Positions 26,245 through 34,767 of a stretch of 64,000 bases of DNA are shown here, one piece after another. This DNA comes from Parabacteroides sp. FAFU027 (lineage in GTDB: Bacteria > Bacteroidota > Bacteroidia > Bacteroidales > UBA7332). Position 1 is the first letter of the stretch, and each line of letters opens with the position of its first letter. The position numbers were made by a program, and so were the translations under genes. Location of the stretch: NCBI RefSeq assembly GCF_022808675.1, contig NZ_JAKZKV010000001.1, positions 186,001 to 250,000 of the forward strand, written 5' to 3'. A model generated the notes under the pieces. That model made no database searches. It saw nothing but the letters and a program-made list of their open reading frames with translations, and was not told where the DNA came from.

Positions 26245-26835
26245 TTATTTACTCCGTTTGATGAAAATATTGAATAATGCGATCAGGAAGCCAAGCACGA
26301 TAAATGCCCCGGGTGCCAGCACAAAAAGCAGCGAACCGAATTTCTCCGGATAAATATTCCAGCCAAAAATCTTACCGGTTCCGAGGAATTCACGCACAGC
26401 CCCCAGAATCGTAAGTGCCATCGTAAAACCAAGCCCGATACCCAACCCGTCAAAAGCGGATTCTGTGGTTGTACTTTTTGCCGCAAAGGATTCAGCACGG
26501 CCAAGCACGATGCAGTTCACCACAATCAGCGGGATAAAAAGGCCCAGGCTGGCATAAAGCGCAGGTACATAGGCCTGCATCAGCAACTGCACCGCCGTTA
26601 CAAAGGTCGCGATAACCACCACATAAGCCGGTATTCGCACCTTATCGGGGATAAGATTTTTCATCATAGCCACCGCCATATTGGAAGCCGTCAGCACAAA
26701 AGCCGTGGCGAGTCCCATACTCATGCCGTTTAGCGCCGACGAGGTCGTTCCCAGCGTTGGACACATCCCCAGCAAGAGCACGAATGTCGGATTCTCCTTA
26801 ATAATTCCGTTGGTTAATATCTTCAGGTAACTCAT
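26245..26835 (-). CDS. rnfE: Rnf electron transport complex subunit RnfE
   Basis: RnfE is the membrane partner of RnfA, 196 residues with about six helices. NPTFVLLLGMCPTLGTTSSA near residue 15 and IVVNCIVLGRAESFA near 107 are the family signatures with the paired cysteines, and GLGFTMALTILGAVREFLGTG near 135 is also typical. It begins 12 bp after rnfG. The topology is inverted relative to RnfA in known complexes. Confidence 0.95.
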   Translation of the reverse strand: MSYLKILTNGIIKENPTFVLLLGMCPTLGTTSSALNGMSMGLATAFVLTASNMAVAMMKNLIPDKVRIPAYVVVIATFVTAVQLLMQAYVPALYASLGLFIPLIVVNCIVLGRAESFAAKSTTTESAFDGLGIGLGFTMALTILGAVREFLGTGKIFGWNIYPEKFGSLLFVLAPGAFIVLGFLIALFNIFIKRSK

Positions 26836-26847
26836 ATCTTCAGTTAA

Positions 26848-27462
26848 TCAATTGGCATTCATTCCGGATTTCACATCATTTCCTGTTGTTGAGTGGTAAG
26901 CCTTGGCCGCTTGGTTCACCGCATCCAGAAAGGCTCGTGAAGAGATGGTTGCCGCAGTTATAGCATCGACCTCTCCCCCATCTTTTTTCACCTTTAGCGG
27001 CGTTTCCGGATTGTGACCTAAGATGGATTGCGAGGATTTGCTTTTGTCGGAAAACCACTGCTGCATTTTCGAACCCAACCCGGGTGTTTCACTGTGCTTC
27101 AACACCACATAGTTTACGACATTTCCCTCTGCATCAAATCCAACCATTAGCCTGATTTTTCCGGAGAAACCTTTATTCGTCACCGCCTCCACAGCGGCAC
27201 CAACCAGCTTTCCGTTCTTTTTTGCCAGAAAAACCGTAAAAGAATCAGCACCTGCTACCGCTACTTTACAGGCTTCGTCCAAAGGTGAATTATCAAAAGC
27301 AGGTACCACTTGCCCTATTGCGTCAATCTGTTTTTGTTTCTCCGAAAAGGCAATCGGCTCCTTCGTCATCTTATAGACCGAAGCCAGGAGTGCGGCCGCC
27401 AATCCGGTAATCATAACCAGCGACAACACCATATTCCGAAATGAAGATTCCAGTTTAGCCAT
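26848..27462 (-). CDS. rnfG: Rnf complex flavoprotein subunit RnfG
   Basis: RnfG has one N-terminal membrane helix (about residues 8-28) and a periplasmic FMN-binding domain, 204 residues in all. The motif for covalent FMN attachment is DAITAATISSRAF near residue 173; many RnfG and NqrC proteins have S/T-G-A-T here, so the glycine is replaced by alanine, while the threonine that carries FMN is kept. GFSGKIRLMVGFDAEGNV and SETPGLGSKM are typical. The gene overlaps rnfD by 8 bp. Confidence 0.93.
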   Translation of the reverse strand: MAKLESSFRNMVLSLVMITGLAAALLASVYKMTKEPIAFSEKQKQIDAIGQVVPAFDNSPLDEACKVAVAGADSFTVFLAKKNGKLVGAAVEAVTNKGFSGKIRLMVGFDAEGNVVNYVVLKHSETPGLGSKMQQWFSDKSKSSQSILGHNPETPLKVKKDGGEVDAITAATISSRAFLDAVNQAAKAYHSTTGNDVKSGMNAN

Positions 27463-28408
27463 GTTTTACCTCCCCGAAACGTGTTGGTTTACAATAGGTA
27501 TTAAGCAAAGGCGTTACCCCGTTCATCAGCAGAATGGCAAAAGAAACCCCTTCCGGATAAGCGCCGTATTGACGAATCAGCATGGTAAGCAGTCCGATAG
27601 AAGCGCCATAAATCAGCATTCCTTTGGATGTCATGGGTGAAGTCACATAATCAGTTGCCATAAATATCGCGCCCAGCATCAAACCGCCAGAGAAAAGGTG
27701 CTGCACCGGATCGCTCCCCATCAGGAAAGCAAAGAGAGCAACCGACGCAAAGATGGAGACCGGAATATGCCAGGTGATAATCTTACGGATCAACAGGAAT
27801 ACGAATCCGGCTAACAGGGCCAATGCACTGATTTCACCAAGACTTCCTCCCATTTTTCCATAAAATAAATCGAGAAAATGGAGTGAATCCGTTGATAGAT
27901 ATCCCTTCAACACAGCTAAATGGGTGGCTCCGGTCTCCACATCCACCGTGGAAAAACGATTGGCAGCATTGGCTATGGGCCAGGTGGTCATTTGAGCCGG
28001 AAATGAAATCAGCAGAAAAACCCTTCCGGCCAATGCGGGATTAAAGAGGTTGTTCCCCAATCCCCCAAACGGCATCTTGGCTACACCGATCGCAAACAGG
28101 GCTCCTAAAACGACTATCCATAATGGTAAATTAGAAGGCAAATTAAAGGCAAGCAACACGCCGGTCAATATCGCCGAACCATCCGAAATGGTCTTTTCTC
28201 CTTTAAGCAAATAGCGCTGTATCAGGTATTCGAATAGCAAACAGGCCGCTACCGAAGTCGCCGTCACCGTAATGGCTCCCAGTCCGAATGCATATACAGC
28301 CACGCAAAAGGCCGGAACCAGGGCAATCAGCACACTGTGCATGTTTTTGGCGACCGAGTCGCCACTGTGGATATGAGGGGATGGGGAAACTATCAATGGT
28401 TGTGTCAT
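27455..28408 (-). CDS. rnfD: Rnf complex membrane flavoprotein RnfD
   Basis: RnfD is a polytopic membrane subunit of 317 residues with covalently bound FMN. The attachment motif is VDVETGATHLAVL near residue 155. GGLGNNLFNPALAGRVFLLISFP near residue 115 and ATDYVTSPMTSKGML near 252 are characteristic. It lies 24 bp after rnfC and overlaps rnfG. Nothing is missing. Confidence 0.95.
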   Translation of the reverse strand: MTQPLIVSPSPHIHSGDSVAKNMHSVLIALVPAFCVAVYAFGLGAITVTATSVAACLLFEYLIQRYLLKGEKTISDGSAILTGVLLAFNLPSNLPLWIVVLGALFAIGVAKMPFGGLGNNLFNPALAGRVFLLISFPAQMTTWPIANAANRFSTVDVETGATHLAVLKGYLSTDSLHFLDLFYGKMGGSLGEISALALLAGFVFLLIRKIITWHIPVSIFASVALFAFLMGSDPVQHLFSGGLMLGAIFMATDYVTSPMTSKGMLIYGASIGLLTMLIRQYGAYPEGVSFAILLMNGVTPLLNTYCKPTRFGEVKHG

Positions 28409-28432
28409 GATTAACTGTCAGTTTGTAGAATA

Positions 28433-29788
28433 TTACTTTTGGGCACGCAATAAAGCGCCTGCTTTTGATTTACCCAGTCGGATAAAATCGACCAAAGGTC
28501 GATTGGCCGGACAAACGTAGGAGCATGTACCGCACTCGATGCAATCCATTACCCGCTCTTTTACTGCCATTTCCCAAAGTTGCAATTCTCCGGCTTTTCC
28601 AAGCAAATAGGGCTCCAGTTCCATCGGACAAGCCTGTACACATTTTGAACAGCGAATGCAGGGTTTCATCTTTACCCGTTGGGCTTCATCGTTAGTCAGA
28701 AGCAAAATCCCCGAACAACCTTTCACGACAGGCACGTCTGCATTTACCACCGCCTTCCCCATCATCGGTCCACCAGCAATGATTTTTCCGGTATTACCGG
28801 GCATTTCCCCAACGGCTTCAATCAGTTGCCGGATAGGAGTCCCAATACGCACCAATTTATTTGAAGGCCGGAGGACCGAACTTCCTGAGATTGTGACCAC
28901 CCGCTCCACCAACGGTTTATTTTTTTGCACCGCTTCGTACACGGCAAAAACCGTGGCAACATTCTGCACCGTAGCGCCTACAGATGCGGGAAGTTCACCA
29001 CTTTTCACTCGACGATTCAGTACAGCTTCAATCAATTGTTTTTCACTTCCCTGCGGATATTGGGTTTGCAGGGCCACCACTTCAATGCCGGAAGAATCCT
29101 TCACCTTCTCCCTGAATAGCCGGATTGCATCTGCCTTGTTATTTTCAATGGCGATAAATGCCTTATTAATTTTCAATGCCTTCATCAGCAATTGAATCCC
29201 GACCAGGATTTCATCCGCCTTTTCCAGCATCAGTTGATGGTCTGCGGTCAGGTAGGGCTCACATTCTACCGCGTTGACCAATAACACTTCAATTGTGGCA
29301 CCGTTCGGCGGAGTTAATTTTACATGAGTCGGAAAGGTAGCTCCTCCCAGGCCAACAATCCCCATTTGCCCGATTTTGGAAATAATATCTTCAGGAGAGT
29401 ATTGAATATCAGTTACCAAAGTATCAGTCCGGTCAATCCCGGATTCCCATTCATCCCCGTCCACATCGATAAAAATTGCAGGGCGACGATACCCGCTGAT
29501 GTCAGTTACTTCATCAATCTTACTCACGACACCGGATACGGAAGAATGAATATTGGCAGAAACAAAACCATTTGCACGGGCAATGAGTGTACCCACCTTC
29601 ACACTGTCTCCCTTTGCAACAATGGGAGACGATGGAATGCCCAGACTTTGAGCAATCGGGATAACGGCTGTTGTCGGGGGATGAAGCAATACTATCGGCT
29701 TTCTTGCCGACAATTTATTTTCAGGAGGATGAATCCCACCTTTTTTAAATGTTCTGTATTTATACTTTTGGAAAAACGATAAGCTCAT
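28433..29788 (-). CDS. rnfC: Rnf complex subunit RnfC (NADH-binding, Fe-S)
   Basis: RnfC is the peripheral subunit that docks NADH and FMN and holds two [4Fe-4S] clusters; 451 residues. The N-terminal PPTTAVIPIAQSLGIPSSPIV region and VGLGGATFPTHVKL (nucleotide/FMN binding) are visible. The clusters are in CIRCSKCVQACPMELEP near residue 375 and CIECGTCSYVCPANRPLVDF near 417. The soluble domain faces the cytoplasm. It follows rnfB by 18 bp. Confidence 0.95.
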   Translation of the reverse strand: MSLSFFQKYKYRTFKKGGIHPPENKLSARKPIVLLHPPTTAVIPIAQSLGIPSSPIVAKGDSVKVGTLIARANGFVSANIHSSVSGVVSKIDEVTDISGYRRPAIFIDVDGDEWESGIDRTDTLVTDIQYSPEDIISKIGQMGIVGLGGATFPTHVKLTPPNGATIEVLLVNAVECEPYLTADHQLMLEKADEILVGIQLLMKALKINKAFIAIENNKADAIRLFREKVKDSSGIEVVALQTQYPQGSEKQLIEAVLNRRVKSGELPASVGATVQNVATVFAVYEAVQKNKPLVERVVTISGSSVLRPSNKLVRIGTPIRQLIEAVGEMPGNTGKIIAGGPMMGKAVVNADVPVVKGCSGILLLTNDEAQRVKMKPCIRCSKCVQACPMELEPYLLGKAGELQLWEMAVKERVMDCIECGTCSYVCPANRPLVDFIRLGKSKAGALLRAQK

Positions 29789-29806
29789 AGTAACATTCGA
29801 TATCGA

Positions 29807-30655
29807 TTATTCTTCTGCCTCAGTTTTCTTTTGGGGCGGAAAGTTCAACTCTGCAATAGCCGAAGTTGGACAAACTTCCACACAAGCACGGCACAACGTA
29901 CATAAATTACAATCTATGTACGCCAGATTATTTGCAATGGTAATTGCGTTATAGCTACAGACTTGCCGGCATTTGGAGCAGGCAATACAGGAAACCGAAC
30001 AGGCTTTACGGGAAATAGCTCCTTTGTCCTTATTTACACAGTTGACAAATATCCGGTGTGATTTCTCCCCTTTTTTCCTGAGTTCGATTATATTTTTCGG
30101 ACAAGCCTTAACACAAGCCCCGCAAGCTGTACATTTATCTTCAACAACTTCTGGCAGGAGTGTTTGTTCATTAATATATATAGCGTCAAACATACACGCT
30201 TTCACACAATCGCCATGCGAAAGACATCCGAATGAACAACCCGTTTCACCACCATAAAGCATCGACTCCACGGCACAGCTTTTAGCGCCATCGTATTGAC
30301 TGGTACGGGGGCGATTGTCGCAGGATCCATTACACCGAACCACCGCAATCATCGGAGCAGTGACTTGCACTTCAAAACCCAGCAAACCTCCAACCCTTGA
30401 CATCAACTCATCACCACCAACCGGACATCTCAGTCCATTTAAAGACGAAGCTTTCACACAGGCTTCGGCAAATCCGTGACAACCGGGATAACCGCATCCA
30501 CCGCAATTGGCCGCCGGAAGGATTTCCTCGAGCAGATTCACCCGTTTATCTTCCACTACCTGAAAGCGATTGGCAACCACATATAATATGATTGCACTTG
30601 TACCCCCGACGATAGCGAGCAAAATTACAGATATAAGGATAATACTCATAAACAA
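29807..30655 (-). CDS. rnfB: Rnf complex ferredoxin-like subunit RnfB
   Basis: RnfB is anchored by one N-terminal helix (residues 3-25) and carries many iron-sulfur clusters, 282 residues. ILPAANCGGCGYPGCHGFAEAC is the cluster domain typical of RnfB. At least three further ferredoxin-type motifs follow: CSFGCLSHGDCVKAC, CTACGACVKACPKN, and CSKCRQVC / CTLCRACVEVCPTSA. It passes electrons from ferredoxin into the complex. It starts 12 bp after the RseC-like gene. Confidence 0.95.
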   Translation of the reverse strand: MFMSIILISVILLAIVGGTSAIILYVVANRFQVVEDKRVNLLEEILPAANCGGCGYPGCHGFAEACVKASSLNGLRCPVGGDELMSRVGGLLGFEVQVTAPMIAVVRCNGSCDNRPRTSQYDGAKSCAVESMLYGGETGCSFGCLSHGDCVKACMFDAIYINEQTLLPEVVEDKCTACGACVKACPKNIIELRKKGEKSHRIFVNCVNKDKGAISRKACSVSCIACSKCRQVCSYNAITIANNLAYIDCNLCTLCRACVEVCPTSAIAELNFPPQKKTEAEE

Positions 30656-30667
30656 TAAACCTACAAT

Positions 30668-31075
30668 TTATATACCGGTCTTTATCCGAAAGACGAATTT
30701 TCGCTTCAGGGTATCCCGCTTCAGATACAAAACCAGATAATATGGGACCAGCATCAAAAGAGACACTGCTCCGGATATTAATTCACTGAAAAAATAGTGT
30801 TGGAAAATAACGAGTGTAAAAATAAGAATTACCAGCGGAATAACGAAGGCATAAACAATGGCCTGCATACCCATTGACACACTTCCTTCCAGTAATACTT
30901 TCTGACCGATGTGAAGATTTTCAGGAGGCAAAGGCAGGTCAAGAATTATTTCCGATTGATCAACAACACTGCAACTACCTTTTGCATGACACCCGGCACA
31001 AGCCGACTGCTTATATAACCGGATGGTAACCTTCGCTTCATTAAGTTCAATAATTGTACCTTCGTGCTGGATCAT
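30668..31075 (-). CDS. rseC: RseC/MucC-like SoxR-reducing system protein
   Basis: This 135-residue membrane protein begins with a cytoplasmic domain containing CAGCHAKGSC near residue 25, the cysteine motif of RseC, followed by two helices (about residues 70-90 and 95-115). RseC is part of the system that keeps SoxR reduced in enterobacteria, and in Bacteroidota it regularly heads the rnf operon, as here. The role in this operon is probably linked to Rnf electron flow. It is the first gene of the transcript. Confidence 0.88.
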   Translation of the reverse strand: MIQHEGTIIELNEAKVTIRLYKQSACAGCHAKGSCSVVDQSEIILDLPLPPENLHIGQKVLLEGSVSMGMQAIVYAFVIPLVILIFTLVIFQHYFFSELISGAVSLLMLVPYYLVLYLKRDTLKRKFVFRIKTGI

Positions 31076-31141
31076 TTTACTGCTTCCTTACTTTTCGAAG
31101 TAAAGATAAATAAAGATAATCAGACCGGATTCCCGGAAAAT

Positions 31142-31165
31142 AAAAAAAGCAACTTTCGTTGCTTT
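31142..31165 (-). terminator. Terminator overlapping the stop of the 55-residue gene
   Basis: AAAGCAAC (31146-31153) pairs with GTTGCTTT (31158-31165) around a 4-nt loop; on the minus strand the following bases are T7. The hairpin begins at the stop codon of the small gene. Confidence 0.8.
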
Positions 31166-31332
31166 TAGTTCAGAAACATATTGACTGTTTTTCCTTTTTC
31201 AGTTTTCTCCACAGTGAAGGTTCGGGCAAATTGCTTTAGCAGATTTAATGTAGATTTTCTCGGATTGTACCGACTTAATTCATTTTGCATTTTGTTTTTA
31301 CTGTGAAATTCAGAAGTGTAAGCTTTCTTCAT
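31165..31332 (-). CDS. Conserved small basic protein, 55 residues
   Basis: The minus strand encodes MKKAYTSEFHSKNKMQNELS, then RYNPRKSTLNLLKQFARTF and TVEKTEKGKTVNMFLN, ended by TAA and at once by a strong terminator. It resembles a small Bacteroidota protein family I remember, with the pattern RPRKSTIxFLKQFAR and a terminal LN. The protein is basic and probably alpha-helical; function unknown. A possible promoter TAAATTTG lies at 31484-31477 on the minus strand, 145 bp upstream. It lies between rseC and spt and is short enough to be missed by usual size cut-offs. Confidence 0.75.
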   Translation of the reverse strand: MKKAYTSEFHSKNKMQNELSRYNPRKSTLNLLKQFARTFTVEKTEKGKTVNMFLN

Positions 31333-31618
31333 AGGCTAATTTAATTATGGTAAGGTAATACAGGTGATTGCAATATCCCTGCTATAATAAACTAACGCAA
31401 CTGTTTGTCATTTAGTATCCAAACCTCCATTATTTGATTTTACAGGTTGAAAATCCGATTAACTAAAGGAGCGTTTCAAATTTAACAACCGCGGTCATCT
31501 TGAAATATCCAGCTGATTTACTTACACATACAACCATTTCAAAACCCTTCATCAACCGGCCCCCTTCTATATTTCAATATAAATTCAGGTGAAAAATCCG
31601 GATTATAATTTTTTTCAC

Positions 31619-31626
31619 TATTTTTG
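31619..31626 (+). promoter_or_regulatory. TAnnTTTG promoter for serine palmitoyltransferase
   Basis: TATTTTTG is an exact -7 box, 77 bp before the ATG at 31703. No strong -33 box. The rest of the gap 31333-31702 is AT-rich and holds only the possible small-gene promoter at 31477. Confidence 0.5.
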
Positions 31627-31702
31627 CCGGTCGAAATTCGAAAGACCTGAGATATTCGGATAAAATAATGAGGAGTTAATAACCCTACCTTATACAAATG
31701 TT

Positions 31703-32887
31703 ATGAAACTAATGCAACAGAAATTGGCCGAGTTCGATGCCCCACAAAAGGCAAAAGCACTTGGTGTTTACCCCTATTTTCGCATGATCGAGAGCGATCA
31801 GGATACGGAAGTAATCATTAACGGTAAAAAGGTATTGATGTTTGGATCAAACAGTTACCTCGGCCTGACCAACCACCCCAAAATTAAGGAAGCTGCTATT
31901 GCTGCTATAAAAAAATATGGAACCGGATGTGCCGGTTCACGTTTTTTGAATGGTACACTGGACATCCACGTTGAGCTGGAAAAACGCTTGGCTAAATTTG
32001 TTGGTAAAGAAGATGCTATCATTTATTCTACCGGATTTCAGGTAAACCTCGGTGTAGTATCGTGTCTTACCGGACGTCAGGACTATATTATCTGGGACGA
32101 ACTTGACCATGCTTCAATCATTGAAGGACGCAGATTGTCATATTCCAATTCAGTTAAGTTCCGTCACAATGACATGGCTTCTCTGGAAAAAGCACTGGCT
32201 AAATGCGATCCTGATAAAGTAAAACTGATCGTTGTTGACGGCGTTTTTAGTATGGAAGGCGACCAGGCTCCATTGACAGAGATTGTACCTCTGGCTAAAA
32301 AATACAATGCCAACCTGATGGTGGACGAAGCCCACAGTTTGGGTGTGTTCGGCAAAAACGGACAAGGATTGTGCCACGCTTCAGGCGTAACTGACGATGT
32401 TGATCTTATCATGGGTACTTTCAGTAAATCGTTTGCTTCTTTAGGTGGATTTATTGCAACAGATGAAATTACAGCCAATTACCTGCGCCACAATTCTCGT
32501 TCATACATCTTCAGTGCAAGTATTACGCCTGCATCGACAGCCGCAGTTAATGCAGCTTTGGATATCATGGAAAGTGAACCGGAGCGCTTCGAGCACCTGT
32601 GGAAACTGACTGATTACGCATTGAAAGGTTTCCGTGCTATCGGTTGCGAAATCGGCCACACTACCACTCCGATTATTCCATTGTTCGTTCGTGACAATGA
32701 AAAAACCTTCCTGGTTACAAAAATGCTGCTTGAAGCGGGCATTTTCGTAAATCCGGTTGTTTCTCCGGCAGTTGCTCCAGACAGCACATTGATTCGCTTC
32801 TCTCTGATGGCAACGCACACATTCGAACAGCTTGACTATGCTATCGAAACCATCCAAAAATGTTTCAAGCAATTAGGCATTATCTAA
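31703..32887 (+). CDS. spt: Serine palmitoyltransferase
   Basis: This 394-residue PLP enzyme condenses serine with a fatty acyl thioester, the first step of sphingolipid synthesis, a trait of Bacteroidota. It is nearly the same length as Bacteroides Spt and shares NGTLDIHVELEKRLAKFVG, ELDHASIIEGRRLS, LIVVDGVFSMEGD, LMVDEAHSLGVFG, and the PLP lysine in MGTFSKSFASLGGF. GSNSYLGLTNHP near residue 49 is typical of the alpha-oxoamine synthase family. The Spt call over the related KBL enzyme (glycine acetyltransferase) rests on overall resemblance to Bacteroides Spt. Transcribed alone, with its own terminator. Confidence 0.9.
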   Translation: MKLMQQKLAEFDAPQKAKALGVYPYFRMIESDQDTEVIINGKKVLMFGSNSYLGLTNHPKIKEAAIAAIKKYGTGCAGSRFLNGTLDIHVELEKRLAKFVGKEDAIIYSTGFQVNLGVVSCLTGRQDYIIWDELDHASIIEGRRLSYSNSVKFRHNDMASLEKALAKCDPDKVKLIVVDGVFSMEGDQAPLTEIVPLAKKYNANLMVDEAHSLGVFGKNGQGLCHASGVTDDVDLIMGTFSKSFASLGGFIATDEITANYLRHNSRSYIFSASITPASTAAVNAALDIMESEPERFEHLWKLTDYALKGFRAIGCEIGHTTTPIIPLFVRDNEKTFLVTKMLLEAGIFVNPVVSPAVAPDSTLIRFSLMATHTFEQLDYAIETIQKCFKQLGII

Positions 32888-32907
32888 TTCCCGAAATATA
32901 TTACTTC

Positions 32908-32947
32908 AAAAGCCCTGCAGATCATTATCTGTGGGGCTTTCTTTTTG
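32908..32947 (+). terminator. Terminator after spt
   Basis: AAAGCCCTGCAGAT and ATCTGTGGGGCTTT form a 14-bp stem with a CATT loop, followed by CTTTTTG. It lies about 20 bp beyond the stop. Confidence 0.85.
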
Positions 32948-33166
32948 TCCGATATTCCGTTTTCACAATAACAACTTTTCATATCCCCTCCCCTTCAACG
33001 CATTTTGTTAAAATGGCATAACCCAAGAAACTATTTAAGGATCAATTATGTTATTGAGGTATGTTGTTTGTTTTATTCACATTTCGCCTTATTTATCAAA
33101 CAGATGAAAGAGTAATTTGCTGATTTTACATTCGAATCAAATAATACTAATCTAAACTTTACGATT

Positions 33167-34549
33167 ATGAAAAAGATTTCTATTCTACTGTTAAGTTTCA
33201 TGTGTAGTATGGTTATGATTGCCCAGAATGCTGACAATCCCTGGGCAATAGAAGGCCAGTTTGGTAAAAGCGAATACCGTGGTGACATCCAGAATCAGTA
33301 TTGGAAATGGGATCCATTCTATGCCCTGGGCGGTATTGGCATAAGTAAATACCTCAACAAGTCATTCGATCTGGGAGGCTATTTTTCATTGGGTAAAATC
33401 GGAGCAGAAGTTGGAACGCGTAAATTTCTTGGTGGACGTTGGGACTTAAACCTACTAGGCAAATACAAATTGAACAACGGCAAAATCCTAAGCGAAAACA
33501 GCATTATTGCCCCCTATTTAGCTGCAGGATTAGGCTATGCTGACTATTACAACGGCTTTGGAGGCAACAGTTCAATCTTCCGTACAGGTGTCAATATGAC
33601 GATTCCGCTGGGAGGCGGCATTAAAGTCAATCTATCCAAAAACGTAGCCCTTCAATACCAATTACTGTTCAACTTCAACGAAAGCGACTGGAACGGAGAT
33701 AAACGTTACGATAATAAGATCGATAACTTCCTGAAACACACCGTAGGAATCGTGATTAGCTTCGGTGGTAAAAAAGACTCAGACAAAGACGGCGTATCAG
33801 ATAAACTCGACGCCTGCCCGGGAACTCCGGCGGGTGTGCAGGTTGATGCCAAAGGTTGCCCAATCGACAGTGACGGCGATGGTGTAGCAGACTATCTGGA
33901 TAAATGTCCGAATACCCCCCCCGGTGCGCAGGTTGATGCCAGCGGTTGTCCGATTGATAGCGACAATGACGGTGTTGCCGATTATCTGGATAAATGCCCG
34001 AATACACCTGCCAATGTAAAAGTTGATGCAAAAGGCTGTCCACTTGACAGCGATGATGATGGTGTGGCTGACTACCAGGATCAATGCCCGAACGAAAAAG
34101 GCAAGGCTTCTACCATGGGTTGTCCTGACAGAGACAATGATGGAGTGGCTGATAAAGATGATAAATGCCCTGATGTTGCCGGCCCTGCAAGCAACGGAGG
34201 TTGCCCGGTAGTTGAAAAACAAGGTATCCCGAATCTGTTATTTGCAACAAACCAATATGCAATTACACCCGAACATCAAACCATCCTGAGCGATGTGGTT
34301 AAAACCCTGAATGCAAACAAAGACTCCAAACTTTTGGTTAACGGTCACGCTGACAGCACAGGACCTGATGAATACAACCAGAAACTTTCCGAAAAAAGAG
34401 CAACCTCTGTAAAAGTTTATCTGGTGAAAAAGAAAATTGCCGCAAAACGTATCTCAACAGCCGGATACGGAGAAACCCAACCGGTCGGTGATAATAACAC
34501 TGAAGAAGGCAAAGCTCAAAACAGAAGAGCTGAGTTGCAACTTAAATAA
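33167..34549 (+). CDS. OmpA-family outer membrane protein with TSP3 repeats (copy 1)
   Basis: This 460-residue protein has a signal peptide (MKKISILLLSFMCSMVMIA), an N-terminal beta-barrel (about 20-205), five thrombospondin type 3 calcium-binding repeats (about 210-345; core DSDGDGVADYLDKCPNTP), and an OmpA C-terminal peptidoglycan-binding domain (NGHADSTGPDEYNQKLSEKR). Such proteins tie the outer membrane to the cell wall. The last two repeats are shortened. The start follows an AT-rich leader with no TAnnTTTG box that I could find. A paralogue follows 219 bp downstream with its own terminator. Confidence 0.93.
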   Translation: MKKISILLLSFMCSMVMIAQNADNPWAIEGQFGKSEYRGDIQNQYWKWDPFYALGGIGISKYLNKSFDLGGYFSLGKIGAEVGTRKFLGGRWDLNLLGKYKLNNGKILSENSIIAPYLAAGLGYADYYNGFGGNSSIFRTGVNMTIPLGGGIKVNLSKNVALQYQLLFNFNESDWNGDKRYDNKIDNFLKHTVGIVISFGGKKDSDKDGVSDKLDACPGTPAGVQVDAKGCPIDSDGDGVADYLDKCPNTPPGAQVDASGCPIDSDNDGVADYLDKCPNTPANVKVDAKGCPLDSDDDGVADYQDQCPNEKGKASTMGCPDRDNDGVADKDDKCPDVAGPASNGGCPVVEKQGIPNLLFATNQYAITPEHQTILSDVVKTLNANKDSKLLVNGHADSTGPDEYNQKLSEKRATSVKVYLVKKKIAAKRISTAGYGETQPVGDNNTEEGKAQNRRAELQLK

Positions 34550-34562
34550 CAAAAACCGATTC

Positions 34563-34594
34563 AAGCCCTGCTCCAAAAAAGCAGGGCTTTTTCT
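34563..34594 (+). terminator. Terminator between the OmpA/TSP3 genes
   Basis: AAGCCCTGC (34563-34571) pairs with GCAGGGCTT (34581-34589) around an A-rich loop, then TTTTCTT. It separates the two paralogues into two transcripts. Confidence 0.85.
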
Positions 34595-34767
34595 TGCTTA
34601 AAACTACATCTCTTATTGTTTTCTCAACACAAAGTCCCTTTGCTTTAAACTTTTTTCATTACCTATCTGTTTACAAGGATAGGTATTTGTGTTTATTCAC
34701 AAATCAAATAAACTTTATTCATTCAAACATTTCATATTTAGTCGTTTAATCAAATAATAGATCAGTT

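Noticed and set aside
28656-29195. Plus-strand frame of 179 residues
   Set aside because: It is antisense to rnfC, whose motifs are beyond doubt.
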